Source: Achromobacter mucicolens
Lineage (GTDB): Bacteria > Pseudomonadota > Gammaproteobacteria > Burkholderiales > Burkholderiaceae_B
Assembly (NCBI RefSeq): GCF_902859725.1
Contig: NZ_CADIJP010000001.1
Coordinates: 1 to 64,000 of the forward strand
Direction: 5' to 3'
Length of the DNA: 64,000 bases
Shown here: positions 24,694 to 32,859 of the stretch, piece after piece
Numbering within the stretch: the stretch's first letter is position 1
How the letters are laid out: every line of letters begins with the position of its first letter
Notes under the pieces: generated by a model
What the model saw: the letters and a program-made list of their open reading frames with translations, nothing else
Databases searched by the model: none
Told to the model about the DNA's origin: nothing
Made by a program: the position numbers and the translations under genes

Positions 24694-25445
24694 CAGTTTT
24701 CCTCGCCCAGGTAGGCGGCGCGCACGTCGGGATGGCGACGCACCTCGTCGGGCGTGCCGGTGAAGATCGTCTTGCCGTAGACCAGCACGGTGACGCGATC
24801 GGCCAGCGCGAAGACGGCGTCCATGTCGTGTTCGACCAGCAGGATGGCGTAGCGGCCCTTCAGGGTCTGGAGCAGGGCGGTCATGCGCTGCGATTCCTCG
24901 GCGCCCATTCCGGCCATGGGTTCGTCCAGCAGCAGGACGGACGCATCCAGCGACAGCGCCATGGCCAGTTCGAGCTGGCGCTTTTCGCCGTGCGCCAGCG
25001 CCGAGACGCGTACGCCGGCGCGGTCGCCTAGGCCGACGCGTTCGAGGGCGTCGCGCGCGGGCTCGCGCAGCCGCGCCATGCGCCGGGCGTTGCGCCAGAG
25101 ATTGAAGCCGCCGGGGCTATGCGCCTGCACGGCCATGGCGACGTTGTCTTCGGCGGTGAAGTCGGGATAGAGCTGGCTGATCTGGAAGGAACGGGCTAGT
25201 CCGGCGGCCGGGCGCTTGTGGGCGGGCATGCGCGTGATGTCGCCGCCGTCGAGCCAGATGCTGCCGGCGTCGGGAAGGATCTCGCCGCTGATCTGGGAGA
25301 GCAGGGTGGTCTTGCCCGCGCCGTTGGGGCCGATGAGGGCGTGCAGTTCGCCGGGCCGCACGGCCAGGTTGACGTCCTGCGTGGCGTGCACGGCGCCAAA
25401 AGATTTCTTCAGGCCGCGGATTTCCAGTTTGGGTTGTGACGTCAT
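24693..25445 (-). CDS. livG: Liv-type ABC importer ATPase (LivG) of the aromatic cluster
   Basis: A 250-residue ATPase with Walker A GPNGAGKTT (39-47), RSFQISQLYPDFTAEDNV Q-loop region, signature-like LAHGEKRQLELAMAL, Walker B VLLLDEPMAGMG and C-terminal AAYLGEEN. The ATG at 25445 overlaps the livM stop at 25442 (ATGA). A longer open frame upstream is only the shadow of livM. Confidence 0.94.
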   Translation of the reverse strand: MTSQPKLEIRGLKKSFGAVHATQDVNLAVRPGELHALIGPNGAGKTTLLSQISGEILPDAGSIWLDGGDITRMPAHKRPAAGLARSFQISQLYPDFTAEDNVAMAVQAHSPGGFNLWRNARRMARLREPARDALERVGLGDRAGVRVSALAHGEKRQLELAMALSLDASVLLLDEPMAGMGAEESQRMTALLQTLKGRYAILLVEHDMDAVFALADRVTVLVYGKTIFTGTPDEVRRHPDVRAAYLGEEN

Positions 25446-26527
25446 TGCTTGCCTCCCGCCAGCCAGCCGTATACGCCGCGCTTGCCAAAGAGCACAACCA
25501 GGACCAGCACGGGTCCCAGGATCAGCATCCAGTGCTCGGTCCAGCCGGTGGCGACCTGTTCCAGGCCCAGGTACACGGCCACGCCGAGCACGGGACCGAA
25601 GATGGAGCCCATGCCGCCCAGGATGACCATGGCCATCAGTTCGCCCGACTTCTGCCAGGCCGACATGTCGGGGCTGACAAAGAGCGCATAGTTGGCCCAC
25701 AGCGCGCCCGCCAGTCCGGTGCCGGCCGCCGACAGCACGAATGCAGTAAGGCGGTAGCGCAGCGGCGCGAGTCCCAGCCCGATGCTGCGGCGCGGGTTCT
25801 GTTTGATGCTCTGCAGGGCCATGCCGAAGGGCGAATTGACGATGCGCCGGCACACGATGATCCACGCAGTCATGAGCGCCAGGCAGACGTAGTAGAAGGT
25901 GGACGGGTCGTTCAGGTTCAGGCCGGGCAGCGTGTTGCGCGCGTCGATGGACAGGCCGTCGTCGCCGCCGTAGATCATGAGCCCGACGAGGATGAAGTAC
26001 AGCATCTGTCCGAACGCCAGCGTGATCATGATGAACTGCACGCCCGAGGTGCGCAGCGACAGAAAGCCGACCACCAGGCCCAGCAGGGCGGCGACGGCGA
26101 CGGCCAGGGGCCACATGACCAGCGCGGCGTTGCTGCCGCTCCAGCCGAACAGCGTCTCGCCCTGGTTGACGTGAAAGGCGGCGATGCCGATGACGTAGCC
26201 GCCCAGACCGAAGAACGCGGCATGGCCAAAGCTGACCATGGCGCCGTAGCCCAGGATGAGGTCCAGGCTGACGGCGGCGATGGCATAGATGAGAAAGCGC
26301 GTCATGAGGTTGACGAGAAAGCTCTCGCCGGTGGCCGACGCGATGGCTGGCACCAGGACGAAGAGCAGCAGCCCGATGGCGTTGACGATGACGCTGCGGG
26401 TGATGCGCGGCCTGCCTGCGGCGCAGGTGTCTGACACCCCCGATGCGCGGTCGTGGCATGCGGCGTGTGCGTCCGGGGTGTCAGACACCGGGGCAATTGC
26501 GGCAGACGGTGGAATTGATCTGGTCAT
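25442..26527 (-). CDS. livM: Liv-type ABC importer permease (LivM) with repeat-derived N-terminus
   Basis: A 361-residue inner-membrane permease. Core LivM segments are present: DLILGYGAMVSFGHAAFFGL, RTSGVQFIMITLAFGQM and LGGMGSIFGPVLGVAVYLGL. The first membrane helix begins near residue 50; before it lies an unusual soluble stretch containing PVSDTPD and GVSDTC, encoded by an inverted pair of GGTGTCTGACACC repeats. The ATG at 26527 has AGGAG 8 bases upstream, embedded at the livH stop, which supports translation of this N-terminus. Confidence 0.91.
   Translation of the reverse strand: MTRSIPPSAAIAPVSDTPDAHAACHDRASGVSDTCAAGRPRITRSVIVNAIGLLLFVLVPAIASATGESFLVNLMTRFLIYAIAAVSLDLILGYGAMVSFGHAAFFGLGGYVIGIAAFHVNQGETLFGWSGSNAALVMWPLAVAVAALLGLVVGFLSLRTSGVQFIMITLAFGQMLYFILVGLMIYGGDDGLSIDARNTLPGLNLNDPSTFYYVCLALMTAWIIVCRRIVNSPFGMALQSIKQNPRRSIGLGLAPLRYRLTAFVLSAAGTGLAGALWANYALFVSPDMSAWQKSGELMAMVILGGMGSIFGPVLGVAVYLGLEQVATGWTEHWMLILGPVLVLVVLFGKRGVYGWLAGGKQ
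26426..26489. repeat. Inverted pair of GGTGTCTGACACC repeats inside livM
   Basis: GGTGTCTGACACC at 26426-26438 faces GGTGTCAGACACC at 26477-26489. Flanks extend the symmetry imperfectly to about 22 bases per arm (CCCCGATGCGC versus GCGTCCGGGG), leaving a short central spacer. The pair is in frame within codons of livM and yields two VSDT tetrapeptides. Confidence 0.88.
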
Positions 26528-26538
26528 GAATATCGCTC

Positions 26539-27453
26539 CTAGCGCTGGGCCGGCACCAGTCCGCGCGGCTTGAACAGCAGCACGATGGCCATCAGGATGT
26601 AGATGCTGGCGGACACGAGACTGGAGCTGGCCGAGTCCGACAATTCCGGCGGCAGCAGGCGCGACATCCAGAAGGGGATGTAGGCGCGCCCCAGCGCGTC
26701 GGTCATGCCGATCATCAGCGAGCCGACCAGCGCGCCGCGCACGGAGCCCACGCCGCCCACCACGATGACGACGAAGGTGGTGATGAGGATGCGTTCGCCC
26801 ATGCCGATCTCCACGGCCAGCAGGGGCGCGGCCATGACGCCGGCAAAGCCGCAGAGCAGGGCGCCCAACGTGAAGATCAGCGTGAACAGGCGCTGGATGT
26901 TCACGCCCAGCGCATCGACCATTTCGCCATCGTCGGCGCCCGCGCGCACCAGCATGCCGACCCGCGTGCGCGAGATCAGCAGCCACAAACCCAGCGCGAC
27001 GAGCGCGCCGGCGCCAATGAAGGCCAGCCGCATGATGGGATAGTTCAGGCCGGGCAGGAGCGCGACAGACCCGGACAAGAAGGGAGGAATGTCCATGAAC
27101 GGCGGGCTGCGGCCAAACAGCACGGTGACCAGTTCATTGGTGAAGAGCGTCAGCCCCAGCGTGGCCAGCACCTGATCCAGGTGATCGCGCCGGTACAGAT
27201 GACGGATGACCAGCAGCTCGATCACCAGGCCGTACAGCGCCGCGCCCGCCAGCGCGGCCAGCAGCGAAGCTGCGAACGACCCGGTGGACGCCGCCGCGCT
27301 GGCGGCGCAGAACGCGCCCACCATGTAGAAAGAGCCGTGCGTCAGGTTGATGACGTTCATGATGCCGAACACCAGCGTCAATCCGGCCGATAACAGAAAC
27401 AGCAAGGCGCTGTATTGCAGGCCGTTCAGGACCTGCTCCAGGAACATCAGCAT
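26539..27453 (-). CDS. livH: Liv-type ABC importer permease (LivH) of the aromatic cluster
   Basis: A 304-residue permease. The start QVLNGLQYSALLFLLSAGLT followed by LVFGIMNVINLTHGSFYMVG is diagnostic of LivH, as is VIVVGGVGSVRGALVGSLMI. About eight hydrophobic segments are visible. It follows the binding-protein gene after a 79-base gap containing a long hairpin, and its stop overlaps the livM ribosome-binding site. Confidence 0.94.
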   Translation of the reverse strand: MLMFLEQVLNGLQYSALLFLLSAGLTLVFGIMNVINLTHGSFYMVGAFCAASAAASTGSFAASLLAALAGAALYGLVIELLVIRHLYRRDHLDQVLATLGLTLFTNELVTVLFGRSPPFMDIPPFLSGSVALLPGLNYPIMRLAFIGAGALVALGLWLLISRTRVGMLVRAGADDGEMVDALGVNIQRLFTLIFTLGALLCGFAGVMAAPLLAVEIGMGERILITTFVVIVVGGVGSVRGALVGSLMIGMTDALGRAYIPFWMSRLLPPELSDSASSSLVSASIYILMAIVLLFKPRGLVPAQR

Positions 27454-27486
27454 TGCGACTCCTTCTTGGGAGCGTCCGTGTAGTGA

Positions 27487-27523
27487 GGCTGCGCGGCGCC
27501 GGCGAGCCCGGTGCCGCGCAGCC
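27487..27523 (-). promoter_or_regulatory. 16-bp hairpin between binding-protein gene and livH
   Basis: GGCTGCGCGGCGCCGG (27487-27502) and CCGGTGCCGCGCAGCC (27508-27523) pair over 16 positions with one mismatch and a 5-base loop. No T-run follows on the coding strand. It is placed exactly as the hairpins after the other two ABC binding-protein genes in this window. Confidence 0.65.
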
Positions 27524-27532
27524 CGTGCCGCG

Positions 27533-28711
27533 TCATTGCATCTTGCAGTCGGCCGCGTGCACGTCGGTGTGGTCGCGCGCCAGCACCTTCAGGTTCTTGT
27601 AGACGAGCTTGCCGTCGGGACCCGCTTCGATGTGCAGCAGATACCAGTCCTGGATGGGGTGCTGGTTCGAGCCGAACTTGAACTTGCCCCGCACGCTGGG
27701 AAAGTCGGCGCGCCGCAGGGCATTTCGAAAGTCATCGGGCTTGCCGGTGATGTCGCCATTCACGGCTTTCAATGCGGAGCCGATCAGGTTGGCGGTGTCG
27801 TAGGCCTGGGCCGCGTACGCGGTGGGCGGGCGGTTGTAGGCCTTGGTGAAGGCGTCGACGAAGTGCTTGCTCTGCGGGTTGTCCAGATCGGCGCTCCACA
27901 GCGAGCTCAGGTAAAAGCCCTTGCCGGCGGTGCCGGTGGCAGCCAGCATGCGGTCGTCCATCGAGTAGATGGGCGTAATCATCTTGATCTTGTCGGCCAA
28001 CCCGGAATTGGCGAATTGCTTGGTCAGGTTGATGCCCGCGCCGCCAGGATGGAACTGAAAGATGGCATCGGGGTTGAGCGAGCGGATGCGCGCCAGTTCC
28101 ACCGAGAAGTCGGCCTGTTCGAGCTTGGTGTAGATCTCGTCTGCGATCTCGCCCTTGTAGGTGCGCTTGAATCCGGCAATGGCGTCGCGGCCGGCCTGGT
28201 AGTTCGGGGCCATGATGACGACGCGCTTGGCGCCCAGTTCGTTGGCGGCCATGCCGGCGGTGTCGGCGTACGAGTCGTTCTGGAACGCCACCGCGAAGTA
28301 GTTGGGATTGCAGGCCTTGCCGGCGTAGTTGGAGGGGCCGGCATTCAGGCTGACATAGAAGGCGCCCACGTTCAGCACGGTGGGGCCGACGGCGGCCATG
28401 ACGTTCGAGAAGTTGATGCCGGTGAACAGGCGCACGCCGCCCTGCACCATCTTGTCGGCGATCTGCTTGGCGTTGGCGGGCTTGAGCGCGTCATCTTCCA
28501 CGCGCACGTTGACCGGCACGCCGCCCAGCTTGCCGCCGCCTTCCTTGACGGCCAGCATGAAGGCGTCGCGCTCGTCCTCGCCGATGTAGCCGGCGGGCGT
28601 GGACAGGGTGCCGATGAAACCGATGTCCACCGGTTTGGGCTGCGCGCTGGCCGCGTACGAGGCCAATGACAGCATGACGGCGGCGGCGCCGCGGATGGTG
28701 CTTTTGTGCAT
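27533..28711 (-). CDS. Periplasmic binding protein of the aromatic-cluster Liv importer
   Basis: A 392-residue Peripla_BP_6 protein. Sec signal 1-23 (cleavage near ASA-QPK), then VDIGFIGTLSTPAGYIGEDE. Segments such as VGAFYVSLNAGPSNYAGKAC and RVVIMAPNYQAGRDAIAGF resemble binding proteins linked to aromatic-compound uptake rather than LivJ proper. It ends in Cys-Lys-Met-Gln, like the SBP at 8025-9260. The ATG at 28711 follows GGAG and yields the signal peptide. Its place directly after the monooxygenase gene suggests a hydroxybenzoate-like ligand (inference). Confidence 0.9.
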   Translation of the reverse strand: MHKSTIRGAAAVMLSLASYAASAQPKPVDIGFIGTLSTPAGYIGEDERDAFMLAVKEGGGKLGGVPVNVRVEDDALKPANAKQIADKMVQGGVRLFTGINFSNVMAAVGPTVLNVGAFYVSLNAGPSNYAGKACNPNYFAVAFQNDSYADTAGMAANELGAKRVVIMAPNYQAGRDAIAGFKRTYKGEIADEIYTKLEQADFSVELARIRSLNPDAIFQFHPGGAGINLTKQFANSGLADKIKMITPIYSMDDRMLAATGTAGKGFYLSSLWSADLDNPQSKHFVDAFTKAYNRPPTAYAAQAYDTANLIGSALKAVNGDITGKPDDFRNALRRADFPSVRGKFKFGSNQHPIQDWYLLHIEAGPDGKLVYKNLKVLARDHTDVHAADCKMQ

Positions 28712-28815
28712 GGTTGTCTCCTCTGGTGCTTTTCTTGCACTCGTGCTTGTTTTGCTGCGCTGTGTTGATACCGCTTGCCCTGCTGTTTCCTGTCCTGCTG
28801 CTTGGCTATCGGTTG

Positions 28816-30039
28816 CTATTGCGGCGGCTTGGCCGCCAGACAGTTCTCCACTTTCCACCCGTACAGCCACTGCAACGCGTCATAGAACTGGGACTGGCTG
28901 CGCCCCGTCCACAGCATGTTGCGCACCGTGCGCTCCACGCCGCGCGCGTGATAAAGCCTGCCCATCTCCCGCGTGGACCACACCACGCGCGCGCTGCGCG
29001 GAATGCGCACCGATTCGTACAGCCGGAAGGCGGCCGGCAGGTCGTGATCGCACTGCCGGAGCGCCTCGCCCAGCGTCACGGCGTCTTCCAGCGCCATGCA
29101 GGCGCCCTGGGCCATGTATTGCGTCATGGGGTGGGCGGCGTCGCCCAGGATCGTGACGCGTCCCTGGCCCCACTGTTCCACGGGTTCGCGATCGGCGGTG
29201 GCCCAGCGCTTCCACGAGGTCGGCCGGTCCAGCATCTGGTGCGGGGTCGGGTGGATGCCCTGGAAGTAGGACAGCACCTCGTCCTTGCTGCCTTCGCGCA
29301 CGCCCCATTCCTCTTTTTCGCGGCTATGGAAGGTGACGACCAGGTTGTACTGCTGGCCGCCGCGCAAGGGGTAGTGCACCAGATGGCAGTGAGGACCGGC
29401 CCACAGCACGGGCGCGTTGATGCGCAGCTCTCGCGGCATGTTGTCCTGTTCGACCACGGCGCGATAGACGACGTGGCCAGTTACGCGCGCCGGGTCGCCC
29501 ACCATGCGCTCGCGGATCACGGACTTCACGCCGTCCGCGCCCACCACGGCGTCGGCGCGGTAGCGGTTGCCCTGCGTGTCCACCACCTCCACGCCGTGTT
29601 CGTCCTGCGACATGCTGGCGATCTGCGTGGACGTGCGGAACTGGATCAGCGGGTCCTGCTGCACGGCCTCCAGGATCGACAGATGAATGTCGGCACGATG
29701 AATGACCGCATACGGGCCGCCAAACCGCGCGCGGAACGCCTCGCCGGTGTCGATGCGCACGACCTCCTTGGCGTCCACGGCATCCATCATGATGATGTGA
29801 TCGGTGAAGACGGCCCGCTCGCGCGCCGTGCGGCCCACGCCCAGGGCATCGAGCGCCGCGAACGCATTGGGCCCGAGCTGGATGCCGGCGCCGATCTCGC
29901 CGATGTGCGCCGCCTGCTCCAGCAGTTGAACCGCGATGCCCTGCCGCGTCAGCGCCAGCGCGGCGGCCAGGCCGCCGATGCCGCCGCCCACGACGATCAC
30001 GGTTTGTGTCTTGGGCTTTGCAGACTGGTTTGTCGTCAT
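28816..30039 (-). CDS. FAD-dependent 3-hydroxybenzoate 6-monooxygenase-like enzyme
   Basis: A 407-residue class A flavin monooxygenase. The dinucleotide fold motif GGGIGG is at 18-23, the DG motif is GADGVKSVIRERM near 180-192, and the second FAD motif GDAAHPMTQYMAQGACMALEDA spans about 305-326. The C-terminal YDALQWLYGWKVE is characteristic of 3-hydroxybenzoate 6-hydroxylases, which para-hydroxylate 3-hydroxybenzoate to gentisate using NADH and oxygen. Downstream pathway genes for gentisate lie in the same operon, which supports this over salicylate hydroxylase. Substrate range is not proven. Confidence 0.85.
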   Translation of the reverse strand: MTTNQSAKPKTQTVIVVGGGIGGLAAALALTRQGIAVQLLEQAAHIGEIGAGIQLGPNAFAALDALGVGRTARERAVFTDHIIMMDAVDAKEVVRIDTGEAFRARFGGPYAVIHRADIHLSILEAVQQDPLIQFRTSTQIASMSQDEHGVEVVDTQGNRYRADAVVGADGVKSVIRERMVGDPARVTGHVVYRAVVEQDNMPRELRINAPVLWAGPHCHLVHYPLRGGQQYNLVVTFHSREKEEWGVREGSKDEVLSYFQGIHPTPHQMLDRPTSWKRWATADREPVEQWGQGRVTILGDAAHPMTQYMAQGACMALEDAVTLGEALRQCDHDLPAAFRLYESVRIPRSARVVWSTREMGRLYHARGVERTVRNMLWTGRSQSQFYDALQWLYGWKVENCLAAKPPQ

Positions 30040-30056
30040 GTTGGAATCCCCCGGGA

Positions 30057-31409
30057 TCAGTCCTGGCCGCCCAGGAAGGCGCCTTGCTTTTTCAATTGCG
30101 CCTGCAGCGCGGGGATGGACACGTCGCCGGGCGCGATGCCCTCGCGCAACGCCATCGCGGATGCGGTGCCCGCGGCCTCGCCCATGACAAAGCAGCTGCC
30201 GCTCACGCGGGCGGCAGATTGGCCTTCGTGCGTCATGGAGGCGCAGCGGCCCGCCACCAGCACGTTGTCGGCCACGCCCGGGCCGCGCCGGGGCACCATC
30301 ATGCGAAACGGTAGCTGGTTGTAGCCGCGCGATTCCGGAATCGGCGGCCAGACCCATTTGACGTCGCCGGCGGTGTGCATCTCCAGCGGCCAGCCATTGA
30401 CGCCGATGCTGTCGGGAAAGTCGGCGCAACCCAGCACGTCTTCCTTGCTGAGCACCGCCTCGCCGACGATGCGGCGGGTCTCGCGAATGCCAAGCTGCGG
30501 CGCGATGTCCAGCACATAGGCCTGTTCGAAGCCCGGCACCTTGGCGCGCAGGAAAGCCAGGTAGTTCATGATCTGCCGGCGGCCTTCAAGCTCGCCTGCC
30601 GACAGCGAATCCGCGTTGGTGCCGTCCGCGGCGCTGCCGTCGGCGTTGGCCAGCTGCGTGACGTTCACGCGCCATTCGTAATCGTGCTTTTGCGGGCGCA
30701 CGATGGCGCCCTTGCGGGGAAAGGTGAACTCGCCGCTGGCCGTGGCCTCGTCCATCAGCGCCGGAATGGTCTTCCAGGCTTCCTGCGCCCGCGCGCCGTC
30801 GACGTTGCCCACCTTGAACATCAGCGTGGGATACAGCATGTGGCCGTGCGCATCGCCCTTTTCAAACGGCAGGCCGCCCCATTGCGCGATATCGGCGTCG
30901 CCCGAGCAGTCGATGAAGATCTTTGCGCGCACGGCGCAGCGGCCGGACTTGGTTTCCAGAAACAGGGCGTCCACGCGGCCCTGGACGTCACGCGCGACGC
31001 CGGTGGCCAGCGCGTGAAACAGCACCTGCGCACCGCTGGCCTGCACCAGGCCGTCGGCCGCGCATTTGAACGCCGAAATGTCGTAGGCCTGCGCGTGGAT
31101 CTTGCCCAGGATCAGATGCGGGTCGTTCAGCCCGTCCATCGCGCGCATGCGGTCGAGCAGGTCATCGGTCATGCCATGCACCACCTGCCGGATGTCGCCA
31201 TGGATGTTGGCGTGCAGGCCGCAGAAGTTGGACACGCCGGCAGCGGTGCCCATGCCGCCCAGAAATCCATAGCGCTCCACCAGCAGCACGCTGGCGCCAT
31301 TGCGCGCGGCGCTGGCGGCCGCCAGCACGCCGGCCGGGCCGCCGCCCAGGACGACGACCTCGTACTCGCCATAAAGCGGCACCTGGCGGGCGGGTTCGGT
31401 GATGACCAT
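30057..31409 (-). CDS. FAD-dependent oxidoreductase (FAD_oxidored family) of unknown substrate
   Basis: A 450-residue flavoprotein. The N-terminal GGGPAGVLAAASAARNGASV dinucleotide motif begins near residue 22, followed by VERYGFLGGMGTAAGVSNF, and the C-terminal part holds NVLVAGRCASMTHEGQSAAR, the second FAD-contact segment. FIDCSGDADIAQWGG is typical of the PF12831 family. Family members are poorly characterised. It is the gene after the Bug receptor and before the monooxygenase, with 17-base spacing to the latter, so a role in preparing or side-oxidising the aromatic substrate is plausible but unproved. Confidence 0.82.
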   Translation of the reverse strand: MVITEPARQVPLYGEYEVVVLGGGPAGVLAAASAARNGASVLLVERYGFLGGMGTAAGVSNFCGLHANIHGDIRQVVHGMTDDLLDRMRAMDGLNDPHLILGKIHAQAYDISAFKCAADGLVQASGAQVLFHALATGVARDVQGRVDALFLETKSGRCAVRAKIFIDCSGDADIAQWGGLPFEKGDAHGHMLYPTLMFKVGNVDGARAQEAWKTIPALMDEATASGEFTFPRKGAIVRPQKHDYEWRVNVTQLANADGSAADGTNADSLSAGELEGRRQIMNYLAFLRAKVPGFEQAYVLDIAPQLGIRETRRIVGEAVLSKEDVLGCADFPDSIGVNGWPLEMHTAGDVKWVWPPIPESRGYNQLPFRMMVPRRGPGVADNVLVAGRCASMTHEGQSAARVSGSCFVMGEAAGTASAMALREGIAPGDVSIPALQAQLKKQGAFLGGQD

Positions 31410-31461
31410 CTGACTCTCCTTGCTTGTTGCTGTCGGCGCGCGGCCGGGCCGCGCGACGTCC

Positions 31462-32487
31462 TTACTGGCCCTTGATGCCCAGCTTCTTGATCAACGGTTC
31501 CCAGCGCTTCAACTCGTCGTCCATGTAGCCGCGAAACTGCGCGGGCGTATCGCCGACGGGGTCCATGAACTGCGCCTGCAGCCGCTTGGCGACCTCGGGG
31601 TCGTGAATGGCCTGGATCAGCGCGTCCGACAGCTTCTTCTGCACATCGGCCGGCGTCTTGGACGACACCACGAAGCCGATCCACGCGGAGCCTTCGATCC
31701 CTTGCACGCCCACTTCGGCCAACGTCGGGATGTCGGGCAGCAGGGCGGAGCGCTTGGACGAGGTCACCGCCAGCGCCTTGAGCCGGCCGTCCTTGACCAT
31801 AGGCATCACGGCAATAGGCGGCAGCGCGGCAAACTGCGTGTCGCCCGACAGCAGCGAGGTCAGCGCCGCCGGCGACGACGGATAGGGCACATGCGTGGCG
31901 CGCGCGCCGATCTGCTGCAACAGCAACTCCACAGCCAGATGCGAGACCGTGCCCGCGCCCGGCGACGGGAAGTTGTACTTGTCCGGGTTCTTCTTCAATG
32001 CCTCCAGCAACTGGCCGATGTTGTCGATGCCGGCCGCGGACGGCACCACCAGCACATTGGGCTGGTGCACCGCCAACGTCAGCGGCGACAGGTCCTTGGC
32101 GGGCGCGTAGGGCAGCTTGTCGAACAGCAGCGTGTTGTTCACCAGCGGACCGGTGATCGACACGCCGAACGTGTAGCCGTCCGGCTTGGCATTGGCGATG
32201 GCGAACGTGCCGATGTTGCCGCTGGCGCCGGGCTTGTTCTCGACGACGATGGTCTGGCCCAGGATCGCGCCGGCCTTCTCGCTGACGATGCGCGCAACCT
32301 GGTCGGGGCTGGAGCCCGGGCCGAACGGCACCACGGCCTTGAGCGGCTGCGTGGGCCATGCGTCGGCGGCGGTGGCGGCCAGCGGCGCCAGCACGGCCAG
32401 ACCAAACGCCACGGCGCGGGTCGTAAAACGGCGTGCAAAACGGCGTGAAAGGCGGCGCCCCGGCTGCGAGGTCGAAGAATCAAGCAT
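31462..32487 (-). CDS. Bug-family (TctC-like) receptor in the gentisate operon
   Basis: A 341-residue receptor. A basic N-region with two RR pairs and a hydrophobic segment (AVAFGLAVLAPLAATAADA) forms the signal. Mature motifs: WPTQPLKAVVPFGPGSSPDQ, VVENKPGASGNIGTFAIANA and YPSSPAALTSLLSGDTQF. GGGAG precedes the ATG by 7 bases, and the start overlaps the AroQ/PchB-like gene by 8 nt. It gives the cluster a second candidate binding protein besides the Liv-type one. Confidence 0.92.
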   Translation of the reverse strand: MLDSSTSQPGRRLSRRFARRFTTRAVAFGLAVLAPLAATAADAWPTQPLKAVVPFGPGSSPDQVARIVSEKAGAILGQTIVVENKPGASGNIGTFAIANAKPDGYTFGVSITGPLVNNTLLFDKLPYAPAKDLSPLTLAVHQPNVLVVPSAAGIDNIGQLLEALKKNPDKYNFPSPGAGTVSHLAVELLLQQIGARATHVPYPSSPAALTSLLSGDTQFAALPPIAVMPMVKDGRLKALAVTSSKRSALLPDIPTLAEVGVQGIEGSAWIGFVVSSKTPADVQKKLSDALIQAIHDPEVAKRLQAQFMDPVGDTPAQFRGYMDDELKRWEPLIKKLGIKGQ

Positions 32488-32857
32488 GCGTGTCTCCCAC
32501 GTTCTTCATGGTGTCGAAATAGGTCTGTTCATTGGCAATGAAGGCGGCCACCATCGCGCGGTAGGTGGCGTCCACCACCTGCTCCAGGTTCGTGAATCCC
32601 TGGTTGTGGCGCTGGGCCAGCGCCCGGGCCTTCTCGAAAACCTGCGCCTGGCGCGCGGGCGCGCTCACCTGAAAGGCGTCGCGCTTGAAGCGCGCGGCGT
32701 CCTTCACGTACATCGCCCGCTCGGCAATCAGCCGCACGATCTCGTCGTCCAGCCGGTCGATATTGGCGCGCACGTCCGCCAGGGTGGCGCACAACGGGCG
32801 GTAGGCCGGGTCGGTGTATTCGCGCCGCGGGGCGCCTTGCGTGTCGGGTTCTTGCAT
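32480..32857 (-). CDS. AroQ-fold chorismate mutase / isochorismate-pyruvate lyase-like protein
   Basis: A 125-residue all-helical protein of the type II chorismate mutase family. Active-site-type residues are visible: Arg in ADVRANIDRLD, Arg in LIAERAMYV, Lys in AARFKRD, and a C-terminal helix VVDATYRAMVAAFIANE. FKRD followed by a short loop and APARQAQVF is nearer to PchB-type lyases than to the E. coli mutase domain. It starts 2 bases after the maleylpyruvate isomerase stop and overlaps the Bug gene. No salicylate 5-hydroxylase is nearby, so its role in a gentisate operon is unexplained. Confidence 0.8.
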   Translation of the reverse strand: MQEPDTQGAPRREYTDPAYRPLCATLADVRANIDRLDDEIVRLIAERAMYVKDAARFKRDAFQVSAPARQAQVFEKARALAQRHNQGFTNLEQVVDATYRAMVAAFIANEQTYFDTMKNVGDTHA

Positions 32858-32859
32858 GC

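Noticed and set aside
24693-26459. A 588-codon minus-strand frame suggesting a LivG fused to an N-terminal domain
   Set aside because: The upstream part is an out-of-frame reading of livM; the proper LivG start at 25445 overlaps the livM stop.
28816-30039. Salicylate 1-hydroxylase as identity of the flavin monooxygenase
   Set aside because: Salicylate hydroxylase feeds catechol, but no catechol genes are present; gentisate genes are in the same operon and the C-terminal motif fits 3-hydroxybenzoate 6-hydroxylases better.
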